Positions 1-7,901 of a DNA stretch of 13,720 nucleotides are shown one piece after another. Below the pieces are notes generated by a model. That model worked only from the letters and a program-made list of their open reading frames with translations. It made no database searches and was not told where the DNA came from. The translations under genes and the position numbers were made by a program. The stretch comes from Bacteroidia bacterium (GTDB lineage Bacteria; Bacteroidota; Bacteroidia; Bacteroidales; CAJPTX01), in NCBI GenBank assembly GCA_905373665.1, contig CAJPTV010000061.1, positions 1-13,720 on the forward strand. The letters run 5' to 3'. The stretch's first letter is position 1. Every line of letters starts with the position of its first letter.

Positions 1-342
1 GTGCAAAAGTTCCTCAAGCGCTGGGGATACGAAGCGGTCGTTGCACAGTCGGGGGTTGAAGCGCTCAAAGCTCTAGAAGAACACGACTTTGGGTTAATCT
101 TGATGGACTTGCGGATGCCCGAAATGGACGGCTTCGAGGCGACACGGCGTATTCGTGCGCGCGGAGATGCGAAGGCTCAAACGCCAATTATTGCCCTTAC
201 CGCCTCTACCGAACCCGGGGTGAAAGAGCGCATTGCCGAAGTGCAGATGCAGGGCTACCTTTTCAAACCTTTTAATGCCGAGGAGCTCCATCACACCGTG
301 GCGCGTTACCTCGGGTGGAAAGACGATACGAACAACGCATAA
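1..342 (+). CDS. Response-regulator receiver domain, C-terminal part (5' truncated by window edge)
   Basis: This is the last 113 codons of a phosphoreceiver (REC) domain. The phospho-acceptor Asp is residue 36 in an LILMDLRMP motif, the conserved Thr is residue 67 (IIALTA) and the conserved Lys is residue 89 (FKPF). The first beta strand with the acidic pair that binds magnesium is missing, because the window starts inside the domain, so the GTG at position 1 is an internal valine and not a start. Nothing follows the REC domain before the TAA stop, so it is the C-terminal domain of its protein. By the usual Bacteroidota pattern that protein is most likely a hybrid histidine kinase, but a stand-alone regulator cannot be excluded. 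The nucleoside phosphorylase gene starts 18 bases downstream on the same strand. Confidence 0.9.
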   Translation: MQKFLKRWGYEAVVAQSGVEALKALEEHDFGLILMDLRMPEMDGFEATRRIRARGDAKAQTPIIALTASTEPGVKERIAEVQMQGYLFKPFNAEELHHTVARYLGWKDDTNNA

Positions 343-360
343 AATCCCGACTCTCTGGCT

Positions 361-1239
361 ATGCTCTTACACAAACTCTCTGATGCTGAGCTGATGCTCG
401 CCCCAGATGGCTCTATTTACCACCTGCGCCTTCACCCCGAACAGCTGTCGGATACTATCGTCCTTGTGGGAGATCCTGCGCGCGTCGCCTTGGTGGGCGA
501 ACACCTTACGCGTGTAGAACCGCTGGCAGACAATCGGGAGTTCCGTTCCCTGAGGGGCTTCCGGGGCGAGACGCCTATTACTGTCCTCTCGACGGGGATA
601 GGTGCAGGGTGCATCGATATCGTTGTCAATGAGTTAGACGCTCTTGCCAATCTCGATCTCAAGCGGAGGACGGTAAACCACACCACGCGTTCGTTGCGCC
701 TTATCCGCTTGGGCACGTCGGGGGCATTGCAAGCCGATATCCAGACGGGGAGCACGCTTATCACGGCGCTCTCGCTCGCATTTGACGATTTAGGGTATTT
801 CTACGCACGCCTCCCCGAGGTGGCAGATGCTGATTGCTTGCAGCGTTACACGGAGCATATCCATGCCGAGCGTTTGCCGCACCTGCCGTTACCCTACTGT
901 GTGCCCTCCTCTTCTGAGCTCGCACAGCGTTTCAAACATTTAGGGGAGTTGGGGCTTACCTTCTCTATGCCGGGTTTTTACGCGCCACAAGGGCGCACAT
1001 TGCGTCTTTCGCCCTACTTTGGAGATGCAATACCTCAAGCACAGAAATTCGTCTATAAAGGGCTTCGTGCGCTGAATATGGAGATGGAGTCTGGCTCGCT
1101 CAATGGGCTTGCTGCCATGCTGGGGCACGAAGCCATCACGCTATGCACTGCCATCAACAACCGTTCGCAGGGCAATGCTTCGGTAGACTATGCTGCAGCG
1201 ATGCACACGCTCGTCGAGGGAGTATTGGAAGCCTTGTAA
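361..1239 (+). CDS. Nucleoside phosphorylase (uridine phosphorylase-like, PNP/UDP family)
   Basis: A 292-residue cytosolic enzyme of the PNP_UDP_1 family, which splits a nucleoside with phosphate into the free base and ribose-1-phosphate for salvage. Visible family motifs are GDP at 37-39 with Arg41 (phosphate binding), STGIG at 77-81, RLGTSG at 116-121 (phosphate and ribose site) and NMEMES at 239-244, whose Glu residues contact ribose. Length is normal for the Bacteroidota members, which are somewhat longer than E. coli Udp. The uridine assignment rests on overall resemblance; purine or broader pyrimidine specificity is possible. The start is the ATG 18 bases after the receiver gene stop, so the two are probably cotranscribed. 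It ends 24 bases from the end of the convergent kinase gene, with no obvious terminator between. Confidence 0.85.
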   Translation: MLLHKLSDAELMLAPDGSIYHLRLHPEQLSDTIVLVGDPARVALVGEHLTRVEPLADNREFRSLRGFRGETPITVLSTGIGAGCIDIVVNELDALANLDLKRRTVNHTTRSLRLIRLGTSGALQADIQTGSTLITALSLAFDDLGYFYARLPEVADADCLQRYTEHIHAERLPHLPLPYCVPSSSELAQRFKHLGELGLTFSMPGFYAPQGRTLRLSPYFGDAIPQAQKFVYKGLRALNMEMESGSLNGLAAMLGHEAITLCTAINNRSQGNASVDYAAAMHTLVEGVLEAL

Positions 1240-1263
1240 AGGATGAAGCCCTTGTGGCGGGGA

Positions 1264-2949
1264 TCAGAACTCGTACTTTATATCCGTCGCGTAGGGGATG
1301 GCGCGCTCTAACACATTAGCCATCAGCATCACAAGGTGTTCTTCCTCAAAAGGCTTGCAGAGGTACTCGTCCATCCCGAGCTGCAGACACTTCTTTCGCT
1401 CACTTGGCTGCGTATAAGCCGTAAGGGCGATGATGGGGATGTGACCCCCGTTCTGATGCTCTACCTCGCGGATGCGCTTGGTAGCCTGCAGTCCGTTGAC
1501 GTACGGCATCTGCACATCCATCAAGATCAGGTCAAAGCTCTGTTCACTCAGGCGCTGAAGTAGCTTTCGCCCATCGGGCACTACCTCTACCCCCGCCACG
1601 TAGTTCTGTAGCAGGAACGTGAGCACCTTCTGATTGATCTCATTGTCCTCGGCTAGGAGGATCTTTAACCCCTTCACATTCTCGCGCGCCGTCTCAAAGT
1701 CTATATGCCCACCACGCAAACTGACCGCCATCTGGGGGTGCGGATTGGCTACGAAATCCTGCACATCCTCAAGTACTTGTACGAAAAAGGAGACTAAGGT
1801 GCCGCGCACATCCTCATTGCCTCTCTTTTCCACCTGCAAGTCCCCGTGCTGCTCTTGAACGAAGATTTGCAACCCGAGCAGATCCTCGAGCTCCTCTTGG
1901 CGCTTCTTTTGAAGCAAATCGATGTCCGGGTAGGGGATGTTGCCACAGCGCAGCTGTACCAAAACGTACTTCACCTCCTGCGACCCGAGATAGGTGGTCT
2001 TGATCTCGAAGGGGAGCTTCTGGTGGATGGGCGTCCAGAGGTAGTTCTGTATTGCGCCGTTTATCGTGTCTGCTAGGCGCTTAGAGTTGGCAATAATCTC
2101 GGCTGGGACGTCCTCGTCAAGGATATAACGCGGGACAATCTCCTGCATAAATTCGGAGAAGTTGCTGCGCACCAAGCTCACCAAGAAGTCATGCAGATTG
2201 AAGCGCGAGAGCTCCTTTTCGGAGGAAAAGAGATACTGGTCGTAGATCGAGCGGAGGTTGTTCGCACACCCGCGTAAGTTCTTGGTATACTTCGTGTCTA
2301 CGAAGGCTACATCTTCCAACTCCTTGATGATGATAGAGAGGTTCTCGGTCGTATCGCGCGCCAAGACCACCGCCCCGTTAAAGAGCTCGACGAGCTGGCG
2401 GTTCGCCGACTCGGCTTGTTGCAATTTCCGCTTCTGTTCCTTTCCCGCATCCAGAAGCTGCTTCGCAAAGTAGTAGATGAGCCACGTTTCCAATATGTAG
2501 AGGAAAAAGAGCAGTAGGCGCGTCTGCACTTCTAAGACACCGAACGAGAAGTCCGGTAAGCCCCAAAAAAGCAAGGCGATATAACATACGCCGTAAACTG
2601 CCGTCACTGAAAGCCACCGCCTATTGAGCAGACGCACAAAGAAGGGGTAAAAATGCCCCACCAGCAAGGCTTGGTCTTCGTTGTCGCTCAAAAGGATATA
2701 GGCGATGTGCACACCCCCGAGTAGGTAAGAAAAGAGCTCCTTGTGGCGCTCGGTAAGCGGACTGTCGCGGTTCACCAAGAAGGTGATAAAGAATATCAGC
2801 GACATCCCCACGGCGAGAATCGGTGCCGCTATCAGGTCGGTCGTCGTGACGTAACTCAACGAAAAGAGGATGTGGATAAAGCCCCCCGTAAAAAGCACCA
2901 CGGCGTACGGCTGTTCGTTGCGTAAGAGGAGGTTCAAAGAAAGCTTCAT
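1264..2949 (-). CDS. Membrane-bound degenerate hybrid sensor kinase with intact receiver domain
   Basis: 561 residues. About six hydrophobic segments lie at roughly 16-35, 39-59, 72-88, 94-108, 113-130 and 143-163, followed by a charged coiled coil near 165-190. The middle (about 190-400) has the spacing of a histidine-kinase dimerisation plus ATPase core but lacks the key residues. No H-box histidine is seen in the helix around 190-240. The N-box region (about 287-305) reads SKRLADTINGAIQNY. The DxGxG ATP-lid motif is replaced by CGNIPYPD (335-342). Only the distal strands (GLQIFV at 359-364, RGTLVSFFV at 382-390) still resemble the family. The C-terminal REC domain (428-549) is complete: Glu434/Asp435, phospho-acceptor Asp478 (LMDVQMP), Thr510 and Lys532. 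It is probably not an active kinase and may be a membrane-anchored phosphate acceptor or scaffold. It starts 44 bases after the LysE-family gene. Confidence 0.85.
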   Translation of the reverse strand: MKLSLNLLLRNEQPYAVVLFTGGFIHILFSLSYVTTTDLIAAPILAVGMSLIFFITFLVNRDSPLTERHKELFSYLLGGVHIAYILLSDNEDQALLVGHFYPFFVRLLNRRWLSVTAVYGVCYIALLFWGLPDFSFGVLEVQTRLLLFFLYILETWLIYYFAKQLLDAGKEQKRKLQQAESANRQLVELFNGAVVLARDTTENLSIIIKELEDVAFVDTKYTKNLRGCANNLRSIYDQYLFSSEKELSRFNLHDFLVSLVRSNFSEFMQEIVPRYILDEDVPAEIIANSKRLADTINGAIQNYLWTPIHQKLPFEIKTTYLGSQEVKYVLVQLRCGNIPYPDIDLLQKKRQEELEDLLGLQIFVQEQHGDLQVEKRGNEDVRGTLVSFFVQVLEDVQDFVANPHPQMAVSLRGGHIDFETARENVKGLKILLAEDNEINQKVLTFLLQNYVAGVEVVPDGRKLLQRLSEQSFDLILMDVQMPYVNGLQATKRIREVEHQNGGHIPIIALTAYTQPSERKKCLQLGMDEYLCKPFEEEHLVMLMANVLERAIPYATDIKYEF

Positions 2950-2993
2950 GGTTACATCGCATTGGAAGAAGTGGCGGGAAAAGGGGACACCCC

Positions 2994-3638
2994 CTACCCT
3001 TGTATGCCTAAAAAGGGATAGAGCCCCATCAGAACGCCAAGGAGAATAATCACCACCCCAGCAATCTTGTTAAACCACCACACTTGACGTAAACGAAAGA
3101 ACGATTGAAAACGACTCACGGTGTACGTGAGCATATACCACCAAGAGGTCGCCCCAAGGTGTACGCCCACCAAGGTCGGGATGAGGATCCAGAGCCCGCC
3201 CCCCTCCTCCGCATTGTGCATACCAAAGGCGGCAAAAAGGGTAAGGAAGATGAAGACCGTGAGCGGGTTGGTCAGCGTCAGCAGAAAGACGTAAACGAAG
3301 TCCTGAGCGTAATTCTTCTTCTTTGACGCGCGGTCTTTACGGAACTGTTTGACGGCGTTGCGAACAAAGGTGATAAAACCCAAGACTATCAGAAGCACTC
3401 CGCCGCTAATCTGTATCGCTTGCCGATGCGCATCGATAAAATCTAGCACCACAGAGAGACTCAGAAAGGCTACCGAAGCAAAAAGCGTATCAGCGACCGC
3501 CGCACCATAGCCACTGGCAAACCCCGCACGCTGACCGCGATTTACCGTCTGTTGCACACAGATGACACCCACCGGACCTAATGGTATCGATGCGCAAATC
3601 CCGACCAAGATCCCCTTAAGGAGCGCTAATAACCACAT
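2994..3638 (-). CDS. LysE/RhtB-family amino acid or metabolite exporter
   Basis: A 214-residue inner-membrane protein with about six hydrophobic segments (roughly 4-26, 40-66, 74-93, 113-140, 148-172, 188-210). Family hallmarks are the N-terminal SIPLGPVGV around residues 17-25 and the LTNPLTVFIF stretch at 122-131, which corresponds to the NP motif of LysE translocators. A basic loop (about 94-109) separates segments 3 and 4. Family members export amino acids or related small molecules by proton antiport; the substrate cannot be read from the sequence. It begins 60 bases after thiD, so it is likely in the same transcript, although this does not prove a role in thiamine metabolism. The start ATG gives the usual family length. 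Confidence 0.85.
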   Translation of the reverse strand: MWLLALLKGILVGICASIPLGPVGVICVQQTVNRGQRAGFASGYGAAVADTLFASVAFLSLSVVLDFIDAHRQAIQISGGVLLIVLGFITFVRNAVKQFRKDRASKKKNYAQDFVYVFLLTLTNPLTVFIFLTLFAAFGMHNAEEGGGLWILIPTLVGVHLGATSWWYMLTYTVSRFQSFFRLRQVWWFNKIAGVVIILLGVLMGLYPFLGIQG

Positions 3639-3698
3639 CGCATTGTGTTAGAAATCATGGGTTCAAAAACGCCATCTCGTTCCCGACGCCTCCCTTGC

Positions 3699-4442
3699 CT
3701 AAACGTGATGCCGACCGAGCAGGGTCTCCGAAGAGGCGATGTAACTTGCCACGTAAGACTGTGCCATCTGACAAGCTTCCAGTAGATTACGCCCCATAGC
3801 CAAGTGGCTCGCGATGGCGCTCGTGTAAATACACCCCGTGCCGTGCTTGTGCCCTGCGACGCGCGGCATCCGAAGGTCATATTTCCCCTCGGGGGTATAA
3901 AGCGTGTCGGTGACAAACTTTGTCCCTATCCCGTCATGCCCCCCCGTGATAAGAAGATTCGTATCCAGCGGATACTCCCCTGGGCGAAAGAGTGGGGCGA
4001 AAAGAGCACGATACTCGATGGTGTTAGGCGCAATGACGTCCGTGGGTTGGAGTATCTTTAGGAAGTTCATCGTAATCGTCCCTATAAAGGCATAGTCCGC
4101 ACCCGTGGGGCGCATGATAGGGTCGATCACCAGCGGCACCTTCGGAAGTAGCTCGTGTAGGTAACGAATCAGGCGCATAAGCGGCACTGCCGAGGGCATA
4201 ATACCGATCTTCACTGCCGCTATCTCGTAACGGTCTGCCAAGATTTTGATGTTCGCAAACATTTGGGAGGCGCGCTCCCACTGGCAGGAATAGAACTTCT
4301 CTTCGGTTTGTACGGTGCGTGCCGTGAGTACTGCAAGACCTTGGACGTCCAGCGTTTCCATCGTCTTGATATCTGCCAAGACGCCTGCCCCCCCACTGGG
4401 GTCAAAACCTGAGATAGCCAAGACGTAGGGACGTTCACTCAT
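3699..4442 (-). CDS. thiD: Hydroxymethylpyrimidine/phosphomethylpyrimidine kinase (ThiD-like)
   Basis: 247 residues, ribokinase-like fold. ThiD phosphorylates hydroxymethylpyrimidine (HMP) and then HMP-phosphate to give the pyrimidine half of thiamine. Visible motifs are SGFDPSGGAG at 11-20 (substrate-binding N-terminal loop), KIGIM at 78-82, VIDPIM at 105-110 and HGTGC at 200-204 (anion hole and catalytic region; ThiD and PdxK-type kinases have a Cys here). Pyridoxal kinase activity is an alternative, because ThiD and PdxK overlap. The gene starts inside the 3' end of the ThiE/TenI-like gene (8-base overlap), which supports translational coupling and a thiamine role. There is no thiC, thiG, thiH or thiM in the window, so this may be a salvage pair. 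Confidence 0.88.
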   Translation of the reverse strand: MSERPYVLAISGFDPSGGAGVLADIKTMETLDVQGLAVLTARTVQTEEKFYSCQWERASQMFANIKILADRYEIAAVKIGIMPSAVPLMRLIRYLHELLPKVPLVIDPIMRPTGADYAFIGTITMNFLKILQPTDVIAPNTIEYRALFAPLFRPGEYPLDTNLLITGGHDGIGTKFVTDTLYTPEGKYDLRMPRVAGHKHGTGCIYTSAIASHLAMGRNLLEACQMAQSYVASYIASSETLLGRHHV

Positions 4443-5055
4443 GGTTATATTCTTTTAGCGAGTTTAGAAACTCTGCAAGTTTCTCCTCCGTTTTTGCTTG
4501 CCAAAGATAACCTAAAAAGGCTGCACCACCACACCCTAATTTCCAAATCTTTGATAAATGTTGCGGAACTACCCCCCCAAGTGCCACAACCGGACACGGC
4601 GCCACGGCGATTGCCGCCCCCCACTCCGCGAGTGTATAGCGTGGTAAATAACCTTCTTTAGAAAGACTGGGGAAGAAGGGACTCGCCAACGCATACTCAT
4701 AGACCCCAGCTGGGATGTGCGCCAACTCCGCGGGCTCGTGTATCGCCAATGATACTTTGCGTATCCCCCCCCTTACCGCCTCTGGCTGTCGCTTTGCCGC
4801 CTCGTTGAGGTGAATCCCACGCAAACCGAACGTTTCGGCATACTCGAAGTGGGAGTGGAGCACAAGCCGATCACCCAGTCCCGCCTCGCAGAGCGGAGTA
4901 AGGTAATTTCGCATTTGCGCGGGTGAATAACTCGGTTTTCGTATATGAAGGATATCTACACCGCCCGAAAGAATTTGCCGCGCAAAAAGTAGTTCGTTGG
5001 GAATATCGTCTGGCGGCGTAATGGCTATAAGCCGAAAAGAGGGTACGCTGCTCAT
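4435..5055 (-). CDS. ThiE/TenI-family protein (thiamine phosphate synthase-like, divergent active site)
   Basis: 206 residues with a TIM-barrel ThiE/TenI pattern: HIRK (37-40) for the family QLRxK, GIHLNE (80-84) for GVHLGQ, SLSK (130-133) for TxTK, ALGG (158-161), and GCGGAAFLG (174-182) as the last phosphate loop. In classical ThiE, which joins HMP-pyrophosphate and thiazole phosphate, an Asp-containing NDxxD stretch binds magnesium. Here the same place reads HSHFE (67-71), so that Asp is missing. Bacteroides proteins annotated as thiamine phosphate synthase show a similar HxHF stretch, so this is a known subtype, but its reaction is uncertain (ThiE or TenI-like thiazole tautomerase). The ATG overlaps the stop of the upstream outer membrane protein gene (ATGA), and the 3' end overlaps thiD by 8 bases. 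Confidence 0.75.
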   Translation of the reverse strand: MSSVPSFRLIAITPPDDIPNELLFARQILSGGVDILHIRKPSYSPAQMRNYLTPLCEAGLGDRLVLHSHFEYAETFGLRGIHLNEAAKRQPEAVRGGIRKVSLAIHEPAELAHIPAGVYEYALASPFFPSLSKEGYLPRYTLAEWGAAIAVAPCPVVALGGVVPQHLSKIWKLGCGGAAFLGYLWQAKTEEKLAEFLNSLKEYNHE

Positions 5056-5861
5056 AAGCCTGCAAAATGATACCCTACCCCCAGCGAGAAATAGACGTTC
5101 CGCATCGGGGAAGAGAGCCCCGTAAACGAGCTTTGAAAGATGGAAGAAAGCGCGTACGAAAGTCCCGTCTCAATGGCCCAATGCGTGGTAAAACGGTAGG
5201 AGAACAGCGTCTCCAGCCCACCCTCCCAAGGGCGTAGCTCCGAAGAGAAGTTATAGGTTTCACGCTCTATGGCGATCTTGTCGCTCGGCATCCCCTCCTC
5301 CGAGGGCTTTGTCCAAAAGTACCCACTTTCTACCGCCCCTTGAAACGACGGCGAAAGCACATAAGCGAGATACCCTCCAAGCTTCAGCGCTGCGCGCTCC
5401 CCCAGTCGATAGTTCACTCGCACGGGGAGCGAAAGATGTGCGCCGCCATGCTCCGTCGAGACCTCCCCCGTAAAGTGCCCTTCCACCCGCGACGTACGCC
5501 CCTGTTGCGAACGGTTCACGGATGTGTAATAGTCGTGCACCCACGCCCGCGGACGCATCCCCTTATACTCAAACCGCAAACCTACCTCTAACCCCAAAGC
5601 GGGCGAAAGCGAGGTGTGGTGGCGGACGGCTACCTGTGGTAAAAATGGCAGGGGATAGGAACGCACCCGCATACCATCCATGCGGCGCGTAGGGATACTC
5701 CCCCCTACATTCAGCCCTACCTTAACCGAAAGGCGATCGAGCAGTTGCCGTTGCCACGTCGTGACTGGCGTCGTTTCTTGCTCCGTTCTTTGGGCATAAA
5801 GAGCTTTTGGAGAAAGGAGGATGAGCCCCCACAGGAGGAGATAGGTCACACGCCGCCACAT
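5052..5861 (-). CDS. Outer membrane beta-barrel protein (PorT/OmpA-like, unknown function)
   Basis: 269 residues with a clear signal peptide: MWRR, a hydrophobic run to about residue 20, and likely cleavage after LYA (about 21-23). The mature part alternates polar and hydrophobic/aromatic residues as in small transmembrane beta-barrels (KVGLNVGGSIPT, LGLEVGLRFEYKG, AALKLGGYLAYVL, WAIETGLSYALSS). It ends in a strand, VYFSLGVGYHF, near the C-terminus. This is the general pattern of Bacteroidota outer membrane beta-barrel families. No plug or TonB box is seen, so it is not a TonB-dependent receptor. The start overlaps the stop of the upstream lipoprotein gene (TAATG) and the stop overlaps the start of the ThiE/TenI-like gene. 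Function unknown; joint work with the lipoprotein at the outer membrane is an inference. Confidence 0.75.
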   Translation of the reverse strand: MWRRVTYLLLWGLILLSPKALYAQRTEQETTPVTTWQRQLLDRLSVKVGLNVGGSIPTRRMDGMRVRSYPLPFLPQVAVRHHTSLSPALGLEVGLRFEYKGMRPRAWVHDYYTSVNRSQQGRTSRVEGHFTGEVSTEHGGAHLSLPVRVNYRLGERAALKLGGYLAYVLSPSFQGAVESGYFWTKPSEEGMPSDKIAIERETYNFSSELRPWEGGLETLFSYRFTTHWAIETGLSYALSSIFQSSFTGLSSPMRNVYFSLGVGYHFAGL

Positions 5862-6922
5862 TATCGTAAGGTGATTTGCAGGTCGTCTACTAGGAGCTCA
5901 CTCCCCACCGCGCCGCAAAAGATATCCCCTTGGCGCGAAGAGGTCGCAACGATCGCATAGCGCAGCGGTGCATCCGCTGGTGCACTTACCCCCGTAGCCT
6001 CAAAGGGGACGTCGAAATGGGTGTAGGTGGCACGTGGCGAATGGTCGCGCACCACGGCGCGGTATAGTATCCGCTCACTATTGTGGATGTTGCGCGTCCC
6101 GAGTGGCTCGCCGTAAAAGACTACCGCATAAAGGTCAAACTCGTCCGTACCCGCAATGGGCGCTCCTGTCGCATCCGTCATCTGCGCACCCGGGGTGTAT
6201 TGATACCAACCCGAAAACGTGAGAGGGATGCGTTGCCGCCACGGCTGCCCAAAGCGAGGACCAGAGAGCGGGTCTAGTAGCAGCCCCGACACATCAAACT
6301 TGCCCAGAAAGAGTGACCCTGCTGCAATGGGTTGCCCGTCAAGCCGAAGCGCCTCCGTGGTAACCGAGACGGCATGTTGACCCCCATGAGCCTTTTCGCT
6401 TCTACGCACGGAGTAACGCTCGGGCGTCTGGAAGATCGAGCGCGAGATTTGCAACCCCTCATTGCTCGCAGACCAACCGCCCACGGGGAGTTCAAAGTCG
6501 AGCACCGTGCGCCACCGCTCAAAGTCAAAGGTGAGGCGATTCCCCTCAAGGGGCTGCTGTTCGCCTTGGCTGATCGCCAGCGTATACGTCCTACGGTGTT
6601 TCCCATCTTCCGAGTGTACGGTGAGGGCAAAGGGAGAGGAAAAGTCATAAGATTGCCCCGAGGTAGCGGAGGCCGTCGCCCCTTCCGAGAGTTGGAAGAC
6701 GGGGATGAGCGTCGTGAGGTCTACCAAATAGTCCACCTCTAGGGCGAGCTTCGTTGAGGTGGGGCGCAGCGTATCGCTCACCTGTCGCTTCGTGCCATCG
6801 GGGAGGCGCTGTTCAAAATGCAACGTGCAGAGCTCGGCTTCATAGTTGCCGCGCTCCTTCTGGCAAGCGGTAAAGAGGAGCAGAAAGAGGGGAAGCAGGA
6901 AAAGAACGGGGGAATAGCGCAT
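5861..6922 (-). CDS. Lipoprotein with putative carbohydrate-metabolism-type (PCMD-like) domain
   Basis: 353 residues from the ATG at 6922. This start is preferred over a GTG ten codons upstream because it gives a clean lipoprotein signal: MRYSP, a leucine/phenylalanine-rich core, and the lipobox LFTAC with Cys20. Residues about 25-120 look like a small Ig-like sandwich (ending ALTVHSEDGKHRRTYTL). Residues about 130-353 resemble the PCMD fold often found in Bacteroidota lipoproteins, with FDFERW near 133-138, PVGGWSASNEG near 146-156, and a beta-rich C-terminal half ending SELLVDDLQITLR. It is probably anchored in the outer membrane, possibly binding glycan, but no catalytic residues are recognisable and the domain call is from memory of the pattern. 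It heads the overlapping four-gene chain. Confidence 0.7.
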   Translation of the reverse strand: MRYSPVLFLLPLFLLLFTACQKERGNYEAELCTLHFEQRLPDGTKRQVSDTLRPTSTKLALEVDYLVDLTTLIPVFQLSEGATASATSGQSYDFSSPFALTVHSEDGKHRRTYTLAISQGEQQPLEGNRLTFDFERWRTVLDFELPVGGWSASNEGLQISRSIFQTPERYSVRRSEKAHGGQHAVSVTTEALRLDGQPIAAGSLFLGKFDVSGLLLDPLSGPRFGQPWRQRIPLTFSGWYQYTPGAQMTDATGAPIAGTDEFDLYAVVFYGEPLGTRNIHNSERILYRAVVRDHSPRATYTHFDVPFEATGVSAPADAPLRYAIVATSSRQGDIFCGAVGSELLVDDLQITLR

Positions 6923-7018
6923 CAAGGGTATGGGATTGGCGTATATACACACTGGGGACGCAGCAAGAAGCTACGCCCCATCTGATACGGTTTAAGCCGA
7001 ATGCTCTTTCGGAAAAGA

Positions 7019-7036
7019 GGGAACGTTTACGCTCCC
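7019..7036 (-). terminator. Weak hairpin terminator candidate at end of universal stress protein gene
   Basis: On the minus strand GGGAGCGTAAACGTTCCC can fold into a stem of about seven pairs (one G-U) with a short loop, followed by TCTTTTCC. The hairpin overlaps the TAA stop of the stress protein gene, which is unusual, and the T-run is interrupted. Read-through into the lipoprotein operon is therefore possible. Confidence 0.3.
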
Positions 7037-7884
7037 TGCGTGCGGAACGAATCGGTAATTCGTACGAGCGTAGGCACGACCACCAAGACTGGCACGGGCG
7101 ACTTCCGTAAAAGGCGTTGCGCCTTCTCGCCAATCATAAATAGCGAAGGCACAGACTTATCGCGCGTCGTGATAGCAACCAATGAGGAGGGGAGCTTGCC
7201 AGCGTACGCCGTGATGACATCGATAAAGTCCTCCCGTTCAGCACGGTAGGTCACATACTGCACGTCGTTCTTCACAAAATACCCCTCACACTGCGCAATA
7301 TAGGCTTGGAGTTTCCGAGTCTCCTCGGCGTCGTAACCGTCGGTCGTGGTGACGATGTGGACGGTCGCGCCCCACAGCTTCGCAAGCTTTACCACAATGG
7401 GGGCTTTCTGTCGGCTCTCAAACGTCGTATCGAGCGGGAAGATGATATCGCGCAGCGGGGTCGGCGTAATACCGTGGCGTATGGTATAAACGGGCACCTC
7501 GGTCGAAGCAAGTATCTTGAGCGTATTACTTCCCAAGAAGAACTCCTCAAAGCCCGATGCGCCGTGCGTGGAGGTCACGATGACCGAATCGTTAAAAGCC
7601 TCGGCCTGTGCCACGACCTCTTGGTAAACCTTCCCTTTCTTGATGATGTAGTCCACCTTCACCTCCTTAGGGAGCGAAGCGCCGAGCTCCCCGATGAGCT
7701 TCTGGAACTCCTGTTCCACGAGTTGCTTCTCTTCGGCTAGGCTCAGGTGTGCGAAGTCGGGTTGTTTCCGTTGCACATACACGAGTTGTATATCTGCCGA
7801 GGTCTGTGTAGCGAGTACTTGGGCGAGTGCTACGCCATTGCGCGCTTCTTCGGAGAAGTCATACGGGACGATGATATGCTTCAT
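7027..7884 (-). CDS. Universal stress protein, tandem UspA domains
   Basis: 285 residues from the ATG at 7884. The frame stays open farther upstream, but that extension overlaps the specificity gene and lacks Usp sequence. Domain 1 (about 1-137) starts MKHIIVPYDFSEEA, typical of Usp. It has an ATP-binding-type loop STHGASGFEEFFLGS (105-119) that fits G-2x-G-9x-G-S except for Ser in place of the first Gly. Domain 2 (about 145-272) starts LRDIIFPLD and ends SPVPVLVVVP, and its nucleotide loop is degraded (TTRDKS...IGEKAQRLL). Tandem Usp proteins of this size are common in Bacteroidota. Cytosolic; the role in stress or energy starvation is known only at family level. A palindrome overlapping a possible promoter lies 18 bases upstream. 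Confidence 0.88.
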   Translation of the reverse strand: MKHIIVPYDFSEEARNGVALAQVLATQTSADIQLVYVQRKQPDFAHLSLAEEKQLVEQEFQKLIGELGASLPKEVKVDYIIKKGKVYQEVVAQAEAFNDSVIVTSTHGASGFEEFFLGSNTLKILASTEVPVYTIRHGITPTPLRDIIFPLDTTFESRQKAPIVVKLAKLWGATVHIVTTTDGYDAEETRKLQAYIAQCEGYFVKNDVQYVTYRAEREDFIDVITAYAGKLPSSLVAITTRDKSVPSLFMIGEKAQRLLRKSPVPVLVVVPTLVRITDSFRTQGA

Positions 7885-7901
7885 CTCTATGCTAAAGTTT
7901 G

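Noticed and set aside
6923..7026. Thiamine pyrophosphate riboswitch upstream of the operon with the thiamine genes
   Set aside because: The leader shows no CUGAGA and ACCUGA core elements of the THI box on the coding strand, and the hairpin there fits a terminator better.
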